Below, one piece after another: positions 16,763 to 25,464 of a DNA stretch of 64,000 bases. The notes below the pieces were generated by a model. It ran no database searches and was not told the DNA's origin. It saw nothing but the letters and a program-made list of their open reading frames with translations. The translations under genes and the position numbers were made by a program. This stretch comes from Chryseobacterium sp. (lineage in GTDB: Bacteria; Bacteroidota; Bacteroidia; Flavobacteriales; Weeksellaceae): assembly GCA_031286615.1 (NCBI GenBank), contig JAITUA010000015.1, forward strand, positions 62,001-126,000, given 5' to 3'. The number at the start of each line of letters is the position of its first letter. Within the stretch, counting starts at the first letter, position 1.

Positions 16763-17569
16763 TTATTTTTTGATGAATTTTGTCTGAATCGTTTTTCCTT
16801 CAGAAGTTTCAATATTCATATAATAAACTCCTGTCTGAAGAGTACTGATATCAAAATTTTGTCCGTTTGGTTTTCCTTCCGTTGCTTTTTGTCCGGCAGC
16901 AGAGTAAATACTAATGTTTTTAAGATCTTTCTTTGATTTAAACTCTAAAGCTGTTTGATCAGAATTTAATGCAAATCTTATATTTTCCGTCACTTTATTG
17001 TTATCATTTACTCCTAAAGATGCTGTCGTGTTATACACTACATTATCAACCTGGATTGCAACGTGCGTTGCTGTAGGCGTAAATTTAAATACAATATATG
17101 AACCTGTAGATGCCGGAATATTTACACTGATATTCTGAACTGTGCCAATAACCGATACATTGATAGGACTTCCGACAGGAACAAATGTTGACATATCCGC
17201 AGGATTGGATGCTACCCCAATCTGAATACTTCCCGGACCGGGAGATGGAGATACTAAAGTTGTATCAAAAGTTAATGTTTTATTTCCGGTTGGAGCTTCA
17301 ATTTGTGGAGAAATCAGATATGAAGATCCTGTCGCATTATTTCCTGCATAAGATTGAACGAATCTGTTAGAATCACCTGCTACAATCATTCTCGGAGGTA
17401 CAGGAGGGAACTCTCCGGTAATTGGTGCAACAATGGCAGACCATCCAAACTGAGGGAAAGTTGTATTCCCTGCTGTAAAATTATTGAAATTTTCATTGAT
17501 GTTAGATACCTGAGCATTCGCTGTTAAGGCTGTAAACATCAGAGTTCCTAAAAGTAATTTTAATTTCAT
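16763..17569 (-). CDS. T9SS type A sorting domain-containing secreted protein
   Basis: This is a 268-residue exported protein with a signal peptide at residues 1-19 (ending ANAQ). A beta-rich domain of the choice-of-anchor or jelly-roll type covers about residues 20-180 (FNNFTAGNTTFPQFGWSA...YIVFKFTPTATHVAIQVDNV). A T9SS tail runs from about residue 190 (NIRFALNSDQTALEFKSKKDLKNISIYS) to TKFIKK. I cannot assign a function. It shares an almost identical promoter block with the HmuY-like T9SS gene and is divergent from the heme receptor gene, so a surface role in heme or iron capture is likely but inferred. Confidence 0.8.
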   Translation of the reverse strand: MKLKLLLGTLMFTALTANAQVSNINENFNNFTAGNTTFPQFGWSAIVAPITGEFPPVPPRMIVAGDSNRFVQSYAGNNATGSSYLISPQIEAPTGNKTLTFDTTLVSPSPGPGSIQIGVASNPADMSTFVPVGSPINVSVIGTVQNISVNIPASTGSYIVFKFTPTATHVAIQVDNVVYNTTASLGVNDNNKVTENIRFALNSDQTALEFKSKKDLKNISIYSAAGQKATEGKPNGQNFDISTLQTGVYYMNIETSEGKTIQTKFIKK

Positions 17570-17579
17570 GAGATTATCT

Positions 17580-17646
17580 TTATTTAGAATTATTCCACAA
17601 AAATATACAATTATTTTTAATGAGTCTAAATAAAGTTTTATATTTG
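17580..17646. promoter_or_regulatory. Fur-like divergent promoter block, copy 2
   Basis: Inverted arms TTATTTAGAAT (17580-17590) and AGTCTAAATAA (17623-17633) flank a minus-strand -7 element TATTTTTG (17605-17598) for the T9SS gene. The plus-strand -7 element TATATTTG (17639-17646) for the heme receptor lies just right of the second arm, so one bound repressor could silence both directions. The right arm overlaps a spurious upstream start at 17620. Confidence 0.62.
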
Positions 17647-17664
17647 TCGAAAATTTGTACCCTT

Positions 17665-19770
17665 ATGAAGAAGAAAGTGCTTTCCGTTCTATCATTATCC
17701 GTAGCCTTATGGATGAATGCACAAGAAAAGGATTCTCTTAATCAAAAGAAAATTGAAGAAGTTGTTATTACAGGACAGTACATGCAGAAGTCCATTAACA
17801 AATCTATCTATAAGGTTGATGTTATTGATGCAGAACAGATTAAAAATATGGCAGCCACTAATGTTGCCGAGGTTTTAAATCAAAGTCTTAACATACAGAT
17901 CACTCCGGATACCCGTTCAGGAAATTCAACTGCCAATATTATGGGACTCAATGGTGATTATGTAAAAATCCTTATAGACAATATTCCGGTAGTAGGAGAT
18001 ACAGGATTGGGAAGCAATATTGACCTTACCAAAATTACCTTGAGCAATATCGAAAGAATTGAAATTGTAAAAGGAAGTATGGGTGTTGAATATGGAAATG
18101 GAGCTGTTGCCGGGGTAATCAATATTATTACAAAGAAAACCAGTACAAAAAAAGTAAGTGTAAGAGGCTCGGTACAGGAAGAAACGGTAAGGGATAACTA
18201 CGATCTTAAGAAAAAAGGGAACGGAAGACATATTCAGAACCTGAATATAGATTATAATATCAATAATGAATGGTTTGCCAGCATCAATTTCAACCATAAC
18301 CAGTTTATGGGATATGAAGGAGAGAGCAAAGGTTACAAATATTTCGGACAGGACAATCAGAGAGGGTATGAATGGAACCCGAAAGACCAATATGATGCCT
18401 CTGCATTGTTAAGATATACAAAAAACAAAACAACATTCTTCTACAAACTGTCTTATCTTAATGAGAAATTTAACTTCTATAATCCGGAAGTAAGCAGAAA
18501 TCCGCTGAATGACGGAGTAGGTGGAGTTTCTTATGAGAGTAGAGACAGAAAGTACAATACAGACCGATGGGTACACCAGTTTAACATTCAAACCAATCTG
18601 GGACATATCCGATACATGGGAGATTTCTCCTATCAGAATCAGGACAGAAAATACTACGACTACAATTATGACATTCCGAACAGAGCGATAAAGAGTCGTC
18701 AGGATGAAAAATCTTACTATAAGACTGATGTCATTTACTCAAGAGGGATGTTCAGTAATTTCCTTGACAGTAAAGTTTTTGATTTCCAGTTAGGATACGA
18801 GTTAGACTATACCAATGGATATGCTGCACTGATTGCCGGAGATTTCTTTGGAGAAGCGGTAAAAAGAAAAATATTTACCTATTCCAATTTCCTTTCCGCA
18901 GAATGGAATGTTTCAGATAAATTTTCATTGAGACCGGGAGTAAGACTTTCCCTTAGTGAGAACTTTAATAATCAGTACAACTATTCCTTATCAGCAAGAT
19001 ATAAAACTTCTGAGAATTCAAACTTTAGAGCGATCGTAGGATCTGCAAACCGTTTCCCTAAATATGATGAACTGTACACGTATTTTGTAAACCTTAACCA
19101 TGATGTACAGGGAAACCCTGATTTAAATCCTGAAAAGGGATTCTCTGCAGGACTTTTCTGGAATCAGAACTTTTCAGTGGATAATGGCTGGAAGATCGCT
19201 TATGGAGTAGATGCGTTATACCTGGATGTACGTGACAGGATTGAAATGGTAGTGGTAAAACAACCTTCTACCTACAAATACATGAACCTTAATACCTATA
19301 GAAATCTATTATTCTCAGCCAATGTAGATTTTAGAAAAGATCAGTTTGCCTTGTCTTTAAGAGGATCTGTAAACGGAACATCGGTATCCATGAATGACTT
19401 AACATCCTCTTCCCCTACAGACTTCCAGTATTTGGTACAGGCAGGAACTTCCGCAACTTACAAACTGAAAAATACCGATACCAATTTTGCCCTTTACTAC
19501 AAATTTACAGGTCCGGACAGAATTTATGTGTCTGATGGAGCAAGTGGTTTCCGCCTTGGAAAAGTAGATAGCTTCCATACGATGGATTTTATCGTAAGCC
19601 AGCCTTTCTGGAATAAGCATTTTGAAATTTCTGCGGGAGTGAAAAATATATTTGATGTAACAAGATTAAACTCTACTGCAGTTGCCGGTTCTGCCCACAC
19701 AGCAGCGAGTGGTTCTGTTAATTTATACTATGGCAGAAGCTATTTTGCCAGATTAATGTTTCAATTTTAA
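17665..19770 (+). CDS. hmuR: TonB-dependent outer-membrane heme receptor (HmuR-like)
   Basis: This 701-residue outer-membrane receptor has a signal peptide MKKKVLSVLSLSVALWMNAQ. The plug domain follows (VVITGQYMQKSINK, IMGLNGDYVKILIDNIPVVGDTG, ERIEIVKGSMGVEYGNGAVAGVINIITKK), then a beta-barrel ending with the aromatic terminus FARLMFQF. I chose ATG 17665 because the longer frame from 17620 would begin inside the promoter arm. The heme substrate is inferred from the downstream HmuY-like, HmuTUV and HemS genes. It is the first gene of a seven-gene operon. Confidence 0.88.
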   Translation: MKKKVLSVLSLSVALWMNAQEKDSLNQKKIEEVVITGQYMQKSINKSIYKVDVIDAEQIKNMAATNVAEVLNQSLNIQITPDTRSGNSTANIMGLNGDYVKILIDNIPVVGDTGLGSNIDLTKITLSNIERIEIVKGSMGVEYGNGAVAGVINIITKKTSTKKVSVRGSVQEETVRDNYDLKKKGNGRHIQNLNIDYNINNEWFASINFNHNQFMGYEGESKGYKYFGQDNQRGYEWNPKDQYDASALLRYTKNKTTFFYKLSYLNEKFNFYNPEVSRNPLNDGVGGVSYESRDRKYNTDRWVHQFNIQTNLGHIRYMGDFSYQNQDRKYYDYNYDIPNRAIKSRQDEKSYYKTDVIYSRGMFSNFLDSKVFDFQLGYELDYTNGYAALIAGDFFGEAVKRKIFTYSNFLSAEWNVSDKFSLRPGVRLSLSENFNNQYNYSLSARYKTSENSNFRAIVGSANRFPKYDELYTYFVNLNHDVQGNPDLNPEKGFSAGLFWNQNFSVDNGWKIAYGVDALYLDVRDRIEMVVVKQPSTYKYMNLNTYRNLLFSANVDFRKDQFALSLRGSVNGTSVSMNDLTSSSPTDFQYLVQAGTSATYKLKNTDTNFALYYKFTGPDRIYVSDGASGFRLGKVDSFHTMDFIVSQPFWNKHFEISAGVKNIFDVTRLNSTAVAGSAHTAASGSVNLYYGRSYFARLMFQF

Positions 19771-19786
19771 ATAATAAGTTACTGTT

Positions 19787-20902
19787 ATGAAATATTTAAA
19801 AATATTTTCTATTTTTTCCATCATGATGGCCACACAGTCTTGCCTTTCTGCAGATGAAGATCCGGTTCCGGTTCCTCCCATGACTGGTTCAGAAGTCAAT
19901 GTAAAAGTTGGTGGTCCTACAGAACCTAATCAGGTTTGGATTGATCTGAGTGATTACACCAATCCGGCTGTCAACAGCAGAACAGATTGGGATCTTGGTT
20001 TTTATACAGGAGATGAGTTTCGTGTGATTATGAACGGATCTCTTGCTATGACAGTTATTAAAATACCAGATGCTACAGATATCGGTAAAGTAAAAGATGC
20101 TGATGTTGAAAGTTTGAAAGAAATTGCTCAGGTGGGTACATTTGATGCTGCCAATATGAAATATATCGACAATCCTAATGGTAATTTTCTGACTCAGACT
20201 TCCGGAATTGATGCCATCAAAGAAAATGATACTGATAATCCTGTTTACCTTATCAATCTGGGAAGAGAAATACCTTCTGCAGCCAATATCGGGGCAGGTT
20301 CCGTTTCATTATCCGGTGATCCGAGAGGATGGAAGAAAATTCAGATCCTGAGAGCTCAGAACGGATACAAAATTCGCTATGCTGATTTGAATGCAACAGG
20401 AACAGAGATCAAAGAATATATCATTACGAAAGATACTGAATACAACTTTTCGTTCTTCAATCTGAAGACGGGTACACCTGTAAAAATTCAGCCTAAGAAA
20501 AAAAGCTGGGATTTAGCCTTCACAACGTTTACCAATGAGGTATTCATGGGGCCTACAACCAGTGCGGGAAGCTACTTCTATGCAGATTTTGTAACCACCA
20601 ATACCTTGAATGGAGTAGGTGCTTACCAGGTAAGTGTTACCGGAAGTCTGGATCAGGCTTATACAGCATTCAAACTGAAAGACGTTGAGTCGGCCAAATT
20701 TGTTTTTAATGATCATAGAGCCATTGGTGATAAGTGGAGAACAACAACAGGGACGGCAGCGAATCCGGTTCCTTTTGTCTACTCAGACCGTTTCTTTGTA
20801 TTGAAAGATGCTGAAGGTTTCTACTTTAAGCTGAGATTCAACAAAATGAAAGACGAAAACGGAAACCGTGGATACACCAATTTTGAATTTGAACCTTTAT
20901 AA
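19787..20902 (+). CDS. HmuY-like heme-binding lipoprotein, two domains
   Basis: This 371-residue protein has a lipoprotein signal (MATQSC, Cys at residue 19) and is probably exposed on the outer membrane. It carries two HmuY-type halves: VWIDLSDYTNPAV...TDWDLGFYTGDEF early, and KKSWDLAFTTFTNEVFMG with the closing strands FFVLKDAEGFYFKLRFNKM...GYTNFEFEPL late. In Porphyromonas HmuY hands heme to HmuR. Here the gene follows the receptor by 16 bases. The family match is by pattern only. Heme-ligand residues of HmuY (two His) are not obviously conserved. Confidence 0.8.
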   Translation: MKYLKIFSIFSIMMATQSCLSADEDPVPVPPMTGSEVNVKVGGPTEPNQVWIDLSDYTNPAVNSRTDWDLGFYTGDEFRVIMNGSLAMTVIKIPDATDIGKVKDADVESLKEIAQVGTFDAANMKYIDNPNGNFLTQTSGIDAIKENDTDNPVYLINLGREIPSAANIGAGSVSLSGDPRGWKKIQILRAQNGYKIRYADLNATGTEIKEYIITKDTEYNFSFFNLKTGTPVKIQPKKKSWDLAFTTFTNEVFMGPTTSAGSYFYADFVTTNTLNGVGAYQVSVTGSLDQAYTAFKLKDVESAKFVFNDHRAIGDKWRTTTGTAANPVPFVYSDRFFVLKDAEGFYFKLRFNKMKDENGNRGYTNFEFEPL

Positions 20903-20924
20903 AATAATCAAATAATAGTATATC

Positions 20925-21803
20925 ATGAAAAAATTCATCCTTGCAGCTTCTGTACTTGTAGCAGTGTATTCTTGCAAAAAGGCAGAAGGATCAGCAAAAG
21001 AAAATACAACAGAAGCTACTTCTGAAGCACCAAAAACCAACAATAAAATAGTAACATTAAACGGAGGAATTACTGAAATAGTAGCTGCCTTGGGTCACGA
21101 AAAAGAAATTGTAGGAACAGATGTTACAAGTACTTATCCTGCATCTTTAAAAGCTACGGCTAAAGATTTAGGTCACATGAGATCAATGACCATTGAACCG
21201 ATCATGGCAGTGTCTCCGACATTAATTTTAGCTTCTGATAAAGATATCAACCCGGAATTAATGGGGAAAATCAAAGCTTCCGGAATTAAAACTGAAGTAT
21301 TCAAACAGGAATATACAGTAGATGGAACTAAAAAGTTAATCGAATCTGTGGCAAAAGCTATCGGAAATACAGATTACCAGAAATTAAATGACAAGATTGA
21401 TGCTGATCTTAAACAAGTACAGCCCATTGCTAAAAAACCAAAAGTATTGTTCATCTACGCCAGAGGAAATATGCTGATGGTGAGTGGTAAAAATACACCA
21501 ATGGCTTCATTGATTACTCTTGCAGGAGGTGAAAATGCTGTAACTGATTTTGAAGACTTCAAACCATTGACCCCTGAAGCCGTTGTAAAAGCTAATCCTG
21601 ATGTTCTGTTCTTCTTTGAAACAGGTTTACAGGGAGCAGGAGGAAACGAAGGCGCTCTTAAAATGCCGGGCGTTTCCCAAACCAATGCAGGAAAGAATAA
21701 GAAGATCATCGCAATGGATGGAGGTTTAGTATCAGGTTTCGGACCGAGACTAGGAGAAGCAGCAGTAGGATTAAACAAACTTTTAATTGAAAACACAAAG
21801 TAA
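20925..21803 (+). CDS. hmuT: Heme ABC transporter substrate-binding lipoprotein (HmuT-like)
   Basis: This 292-residue periplasmic binding protein of the class III (BtuF/FepB-like) family has a lipobox VYSC (Cys 17). The N-lobe contains VTLNGGITEIVAALGHEKEIVGTDVTS, followed by MRSMTIEPIMAVSPTLILAS, a long linker helix, and a C-lobe with VLFIYARGNMLMVSGKNTPMASLI. These resemble HmuT/PhuT heme-binding proteins. It lies 22 bases after the HmuY-like gene and overlaps the permease gene. Confidence 0.88.
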   Translation: MKKFILAASVLVAVYSCKKAEGSAKENTTEATSEAPKTNNKIVTLNGGITEIVAALGHEKEIVGTDVTSTYPASLKATAKDLGHMRSMTIEPIMAVSPTLILASDKDINPELMGKIKASGIKTEVFKQEYTVDGTKKLIESVAKAIGNTDYQKLNDKIDADLKQVQPIAKKPKVLFIYARGNMLMVSGKNTPMASLITLAGGENAVTDFEDFKPLTPEAVVKANPDVLFFFETGLQGAGGNEGALKMPGVSQTNAGKNKKIIAMDGGLVSGFGPRLGEAAVGLNKLLIENTK

Positions 21804-22827
21804 ACTATACTTTTATCTTATTATAAGTACAGTACTGCTAGTCATTATAGCAGTACTGTCACTTAATACAGGAGTTTATGATTTCGGAGAAAATTCTCCG
21901 TTCAGGGCACTGTGGCAATTTATAAAAGGAGATCCGTCTTTGTCCTTAAGTGATAAATATGTGATTTGGGACGTAAGAGCAGCCAGAATTGTTATGGCGA
22001 TTTTAATAGGAGGAATGCTTTCCGTCTCGGGAACCAGCCTTCAGGGACTTTTTAAAAATCCGCTGGCAACAGGTGATTTGATTGGCCTTACATCCGGAGC
22101 AACCCTGCTGGCGGCAATTGCGATTGTTTTAGGAGGACATTTCAAAGAATATCTTCCTGAGGTTGTACAATTTTCATTGGTAGGAATTGCTGCTTTTGTA
22201 GGATCATTCTTATCTATGATGCTGGTATACAGGATTTCAACAAGCGGAGGAAAAACAAATGTAGTGATGATGCTGCTTACCGGAGTTGCAATAACGGCAA
22301 TAGGTTTTTCAATTACCGGGTTCCTGATCTATATTTCAAAAGATGAACAGCTTAGAGATTTAACCTTCTGGAATCTTGGAAGTCTGGCAGCCGCTACATG
22401 GACAAAGAATATCATTCTGGCCGTTGTAATGACGATAGCTTACATCATTTTATTACCAAAGGGAAAAGCTTTGAATGCTATGATGTTGGGAGAAAAAGAT
22501 GCACAGCACCTGGGAATCAATGTAGAAAAACTGAAAAAACAGATCATCATCACTGTTGCATTAATGGTAGGAACATGTGTAGCATTTTCAGGGACAATTG
22601 GTTTTGTAGGTCTTATTGTGCCTTATATTTTAAGACTTTTATTCAAATCCAATAATACCTTTATCCTGCCTTTATCAGCCATGTGTGGGAGTATTTTGCT
22701 GCTGACGGCAGATACATTCAGCAGAAGTATTGTAGCGCCGTCTGAACTTCCGATAGGAATTCTGACTGCACTGATGGGAGGACCTATCTTTATTGCTATT
22801 TTGGTTAAATTTAAAAAATCACTGTAA
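21787..22827 (+). CDS. hmuU: Heme ABC transporter permease, FecCD family (HmuU-like)
   Basis: This 346-residue inner-membrane permease has about ten helices. FecCD hallmarks are RAARIVMAILIGGMLSVSGTSLQGLFKNPLATGDLIGLTSGA near the start and SGTIGFVGLIVPYILRLLF near the C-terminus. The apparent start is a TTG codon at 21787, giving a 17-base overlap with hmuT. No ATG in frame would keep the first membrane helix, so a TTG start with translational coupling is likely. It stops one base into the ATG of hmuV. Confidence 0.88.
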   Translation: MKTQSKLYFYLIISTVLLVIIAVLSLNTGVYDFGENSPFRALWQFIKGDPSLSLSDKYVIWDVRAARIVMAILIGGMLSVSGTSLQGLFKNPLATGDLIGLTSGATLLAAIAIVLGGHFKEYLPEVVQFSLVGIAAFVGSFLSMMLVYRISTSGGKTNVVMMLLTGVAITAIGFSITGFLIYISKDEQLRDLTFWNLGSLAAATWTKNIILAVVMTIAYIILLPKGKALNAMMLGEKDAQHLGINVEKLKKQIIITVALMVGTCVAFSGTIGFVGLIVPYILRLLFKSNNTFILPLSAMCGSILLLTADTFSRSIVAPSELPIGILTALMGGPIFIAILVKFKKSL

Positions 22828-23600
22828 TGATCAAGGCACACCAGATTAATTATAAACATAAAGAATTCCGTATTCTGGATGGAATAGATGTCTCTCTGGA
22901 ATATGGTGAATTTTTAGCCATTGTAGGTCCGAACGGAGCAGGAAAATCAAGCCTTCTGAGTGTTTTGGCAGATGAAGTGAAATCCGGAAAACAAAAAGTA
23001 TTATTTAAAGATAAACTTATTTATGAGTGGAATGTGAAAGAGCTTTCCAGACATAAAGCAAAATTTTCTCAGCACAACAGTAATGATATTCCGCTTGAAG
23101 TAAAAGATGTAGTCATGATGGGCAGATATCCTTATTTTGATGCCCAGCCCGGTAAAGAAGATTTGGAAGCCATGAATAATATGATGTACGAAACCGATAT
23201 TTTTCATCTTAAAGACAGAGATTATAATACCCTGTCCGGAGGAGAAAAGCAAAGGGTACATCTGTCAAGAGTAATGGCACAACTACAGAATGAAATTACC
23301 CATAAACTGGTTTTTCTGGACGAACCTTTGAACAATTTAGATATAAAACATCAGTATAAGGCATTGGAAATTATCAAAAACTTCACAAAAAAAGCCAACA
23401 GTGCCATTGTTGTTTTACATGATCTGAACCTTGCCGCACAATTTGCAGACAAGATTTTATTGATGAAATCAGGAAAAGTTTCCGCCTTTGGAACTCCACA
23501 GGAAGTTTTCACGGCAGAAAACATCAGCAAAGCCTATAATTTTCCCTGTACCATCTGCGGACACCCTATTACAAATAACCCAATGATCATTTTTGGATAA
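22827..23600 (+). CDS. hmuV: Heme ABC transporter ATP-binding protein (HmuV-like)
   Basis: This 257-residue ABC ATPase has Walker A GPNGAGKSS, Q-loop near KFSQHNS, signature LSGGEKQRVHLSR and Walker B LVFLDEP, followed by the H-loop in VVLHDLNLA. The NIKHQ-like DIKHQYKALEI segment fits heme and siderophore importers. It starts within a TAATG overlap with hmuU, so the two are translationally coupled. Confidence 0.92.
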   Translation: MIKAHQINYKHKEFRILDGIDVSLEYGEFLAIVGPNGAGKSSLLSVLADEVKSGKQKVLFKDKLIYEWNVKELSRHKAKFSQHNSNDIPLEVKDVVMMGRYPYFDAQPGKEDLEAMNNMMYETDIFHLKDRDYNTLSGGEKQRVHLSRVMAQLQNEITHKLVFLDEPLNNLDIKHQYKALEIIKNFTKKANSAIVVLHDLNLAAQFADKILLMKSGKVSAFGTPQEVFTAENISKAYNFPCTICGHPITNNPMIIFG

Positions 23601-23602
23601 CC

Positions 23603-24253
23603 ATGGAAAAAGAAGAACTTAAAATCCTTGCACAGAATCTTGCCAATCCTCAGGGAGAAAAAGGCATCGAGATTGGTGAAATGATGAATGCCACTAACAT
23701 CGGTATGACGTTAGAAAGTATCAAAACACTTGTGATAGATGACGGTCAGCATATCCTTGAAATAGGACACGGCAATGCCGGGCACCTGAAAAGTATCATG
23801 AGCCTTGCCAAAAATCTCAGATATACAGGAATTGATATTTCTGAAACTATGCATAATGAAGCCAGAAAACTCAATAAAGAATTTGAAAACCAGGCAGACT
23901 TTGTTTTGTACGAAGGTAAGAAACTTCCTTTTCAGGACAGGACTTTCAACAAAATATTTACAGTAAATACTGTCTATTTCTGGGAAAATCCGGTAGAATT
24001 TTTAAACGAGATCTACAGGGTTTTAAAAGATGACGGAACATTCGTTCTTACATTCGGGCAAAGAGATTTCATGGAAAAGCTACCATTTACAGAGTATGAT
24101 TTCACACTCTACAACAACAATGAAATGGAAGAACTGATCTCCAAGAGTCATTTTAAAAGAATGAAAACTTCTGAAAAAGAAGAGCAGATAAAAAGTAAAA
24201 CAGGAGAAGAAACAATACAAAGAATTTATACAATTTTAACCATAAAAAAATAA
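23603..24253 (+). CDS. Class I SAM-dependent methyltransferase of the heme operon
   Basis: This 216-residue Rossmann-fold methyltransferase has motif I ILEIGHGNAGHL (usual ExGxGxG, here E-I-G-H-G-N-A-G), motif II YTGIDIS, and post-motif VNTVYFWENPVEFLNEIYRVLKDDG, typical of the UbiE/MenG-like group. The start codon lies 2 bases after hmuV and hmuS follows 4 bases later, so it is tightly built into the heme operon. Its substrate is unknown. Methylation of a heme-breakdown product or of a small molecule is possible but not shown. Confidence 0.85.
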   Translation: MEKEELKILAQNLANPQGEKGIEIGEMMNATNIGMTLESIKTLVIDDGQHILEIGHGNAGHLKSIMSLAKNLRYTGIDISETMHNEARKLNKEFENQADFVLYEGKKLPFQDRTFNKIFTVNTVYFWENPVEFLNEIYRVLKDDGTFVLTFGQRDFMEKLPFTEYDFTLYNNNEMEELISKSHFKRMKTSEKEEQIKSKTGEETIQRIYTILTIKK

Positions 24254-24257
24254 AATA

Positions 24258-25286
24258 ATGAGCACATTAGTTAATGATTTAAAGGAAAAATGGGAAGCTC
24301 TGAAAGCAGAAAATCCACATATAAGAATAAGAAATGCCGCTGCACAGCTAGGTGTAAGTGAAGCAGAACTATTATTGACCAGTGTAGGAGAAGAGGTAAC
24401 TGTTTTAAACGCAGATTTTCCGGGAATTCTTACAGAAGCTGAGCAGTTGGGAAAAGTAATGGCTCTTACCCGTAATGATGAATGTGTTCACGAAAGAAAA
24501 GGAATCTATCAGAACAGTGATTTCAGCAGCCCGCACGCACAGCTTTTTGTTGGAGAAGATATTGACCTTAGAATTTTCCTTAACCACTGGAAGTTTGCTT
24601 TTGCAGTAGTGGAAGGAGATAAGAAGAGTCTTCAGTTTTTCGGAAAGGATGGTCTGGCATTGCATAAGATCTACCTGACAAAAAACAGCAACGAAGAAGC
24701 TTTCGATGCCTTGGTTGAAAAATTTAAAGCTGAAGATCAGAATCAGGCTTTTGTATTTGAAGCAGTAGCTCCAAAACAGGCTGAGAAAGCAGATTCAGAT
24801 ATTGATGTGGAAGGCTTCAAAAAAGCATGGACAGAATTGAAAGATACTCATGATTTCTTCATGATGACAAGAAAATATGGGGTAAGCAGAACACAGGCAT
24901 TAAGATTGGCACCGGAAGGATTTGCTAAGAAAATCGACAATGCTAAGGTGGTAAACATCCTTGAAGATGCTTCTGAAAAAAATACACCAATCATGGTTTT
25001 CGTAGGAAACAGAGGAATCATCCAGATCCACACCGGAAACGTAAAGAAAACGCTTTGGCACCAGCAGTGGTTCAACGTAATGGACCCGGACTTCAACTTA
25101 CATTTGGATGTAACGAAAATTGCAGAAGCCTGGATCGTTAAAAAACCAACTGAAGACGGAGAAGTAACGGCTATCGAAGTATTCAACAAAGAAGGAGACT
25201 TTATTGTTCAGTTCTTTGGAAAAAGGAAACCTGGAGTTCCTGAGCTTCAGGAGTGGAAGGACCTTGTAGCAGCTTTAGAAAAGTAA
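24258..25286 (+). CDS. hmuS: Hemin-degrading factor, HemS/ChuS/HmuS family
   Basis: This 342-residue cytoplasmic protein is made of two repeats of the HemS fold. The second repeat contains the family motif KDTHDFF, whose H198 matches the proximal heme ligand of ChuS/HemS, followed by RTQALRLAPEGFA. The first repeat shows HAQLFVGEDIDLRIFLNHW, and the second IIQIHTGNVKKTLWHQQWFNVMD. These proteins hold or degrade imported heme. It is the last gene of the operon and is followed by a terminator. Confidence 0.92.
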   Translation: MSTLVNDLKEKWEALKAENPHIRIRNAAAQLGVSEAELLLTSVGEEVTVLNADFPGILTEAEQLGKVMALTRNDECVHERKGIYQNSDFSSPHAQLFVGEDIDLRIFLNHWKFAFAVVEGDKKSLQFFGKDGLALHKIYLTKNSNEEAFDALVEKFKAEDQNQAFVFEAVAPKQAEKADSDIDVEGFKKAWTELKDTHDFFMMTRKYGVSRTQALRLAPEGFAKKIDNAKVVNILEDASEKNTPIMVFVGNRGIIQIHTGNVKKTLWHQQWFNVMDPDFNLHLDVTKIAEAWIVKKPTEDGEVTAIEVFNKEGDFIVQFFGKRKPGVPELQEWKDLVAALEK

Positions 25287-25305
25287 TAATTAGATGATTT
25301 GAATG

Positions 25306-25345
25306 AGACCGTTTTGTTTGTAAAATTCAAAGCGGTCTTTTTTAT
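25306..25345 (+). terminator. Terminator of the heme operon
   Basis: The stem AGACCG / CGGTCT, partly extended by TTTTG / CAAAG, is followed by TTTTTTAT. It lies 20 bases after the hmuS stop. Confidence 0.78.
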
Positions 25346-25464
25346 TCGGATTTTGGCGAAGAATAATCAAAGACTTTAAGGGTAGATTTACAGATAAGTG
25401 AATTTGAAATAATAGTACAATGAGTGCCAAAATATTTGTGTAATTTGTGGTTAAATATAAAAAA

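Noticed and set aside
17620-17664. Upstream start of the heme receptor frame
   Set aside because: It lies inside the conserved promoter block and adds residues before a good signal peptide; ATG 17665 fits better.
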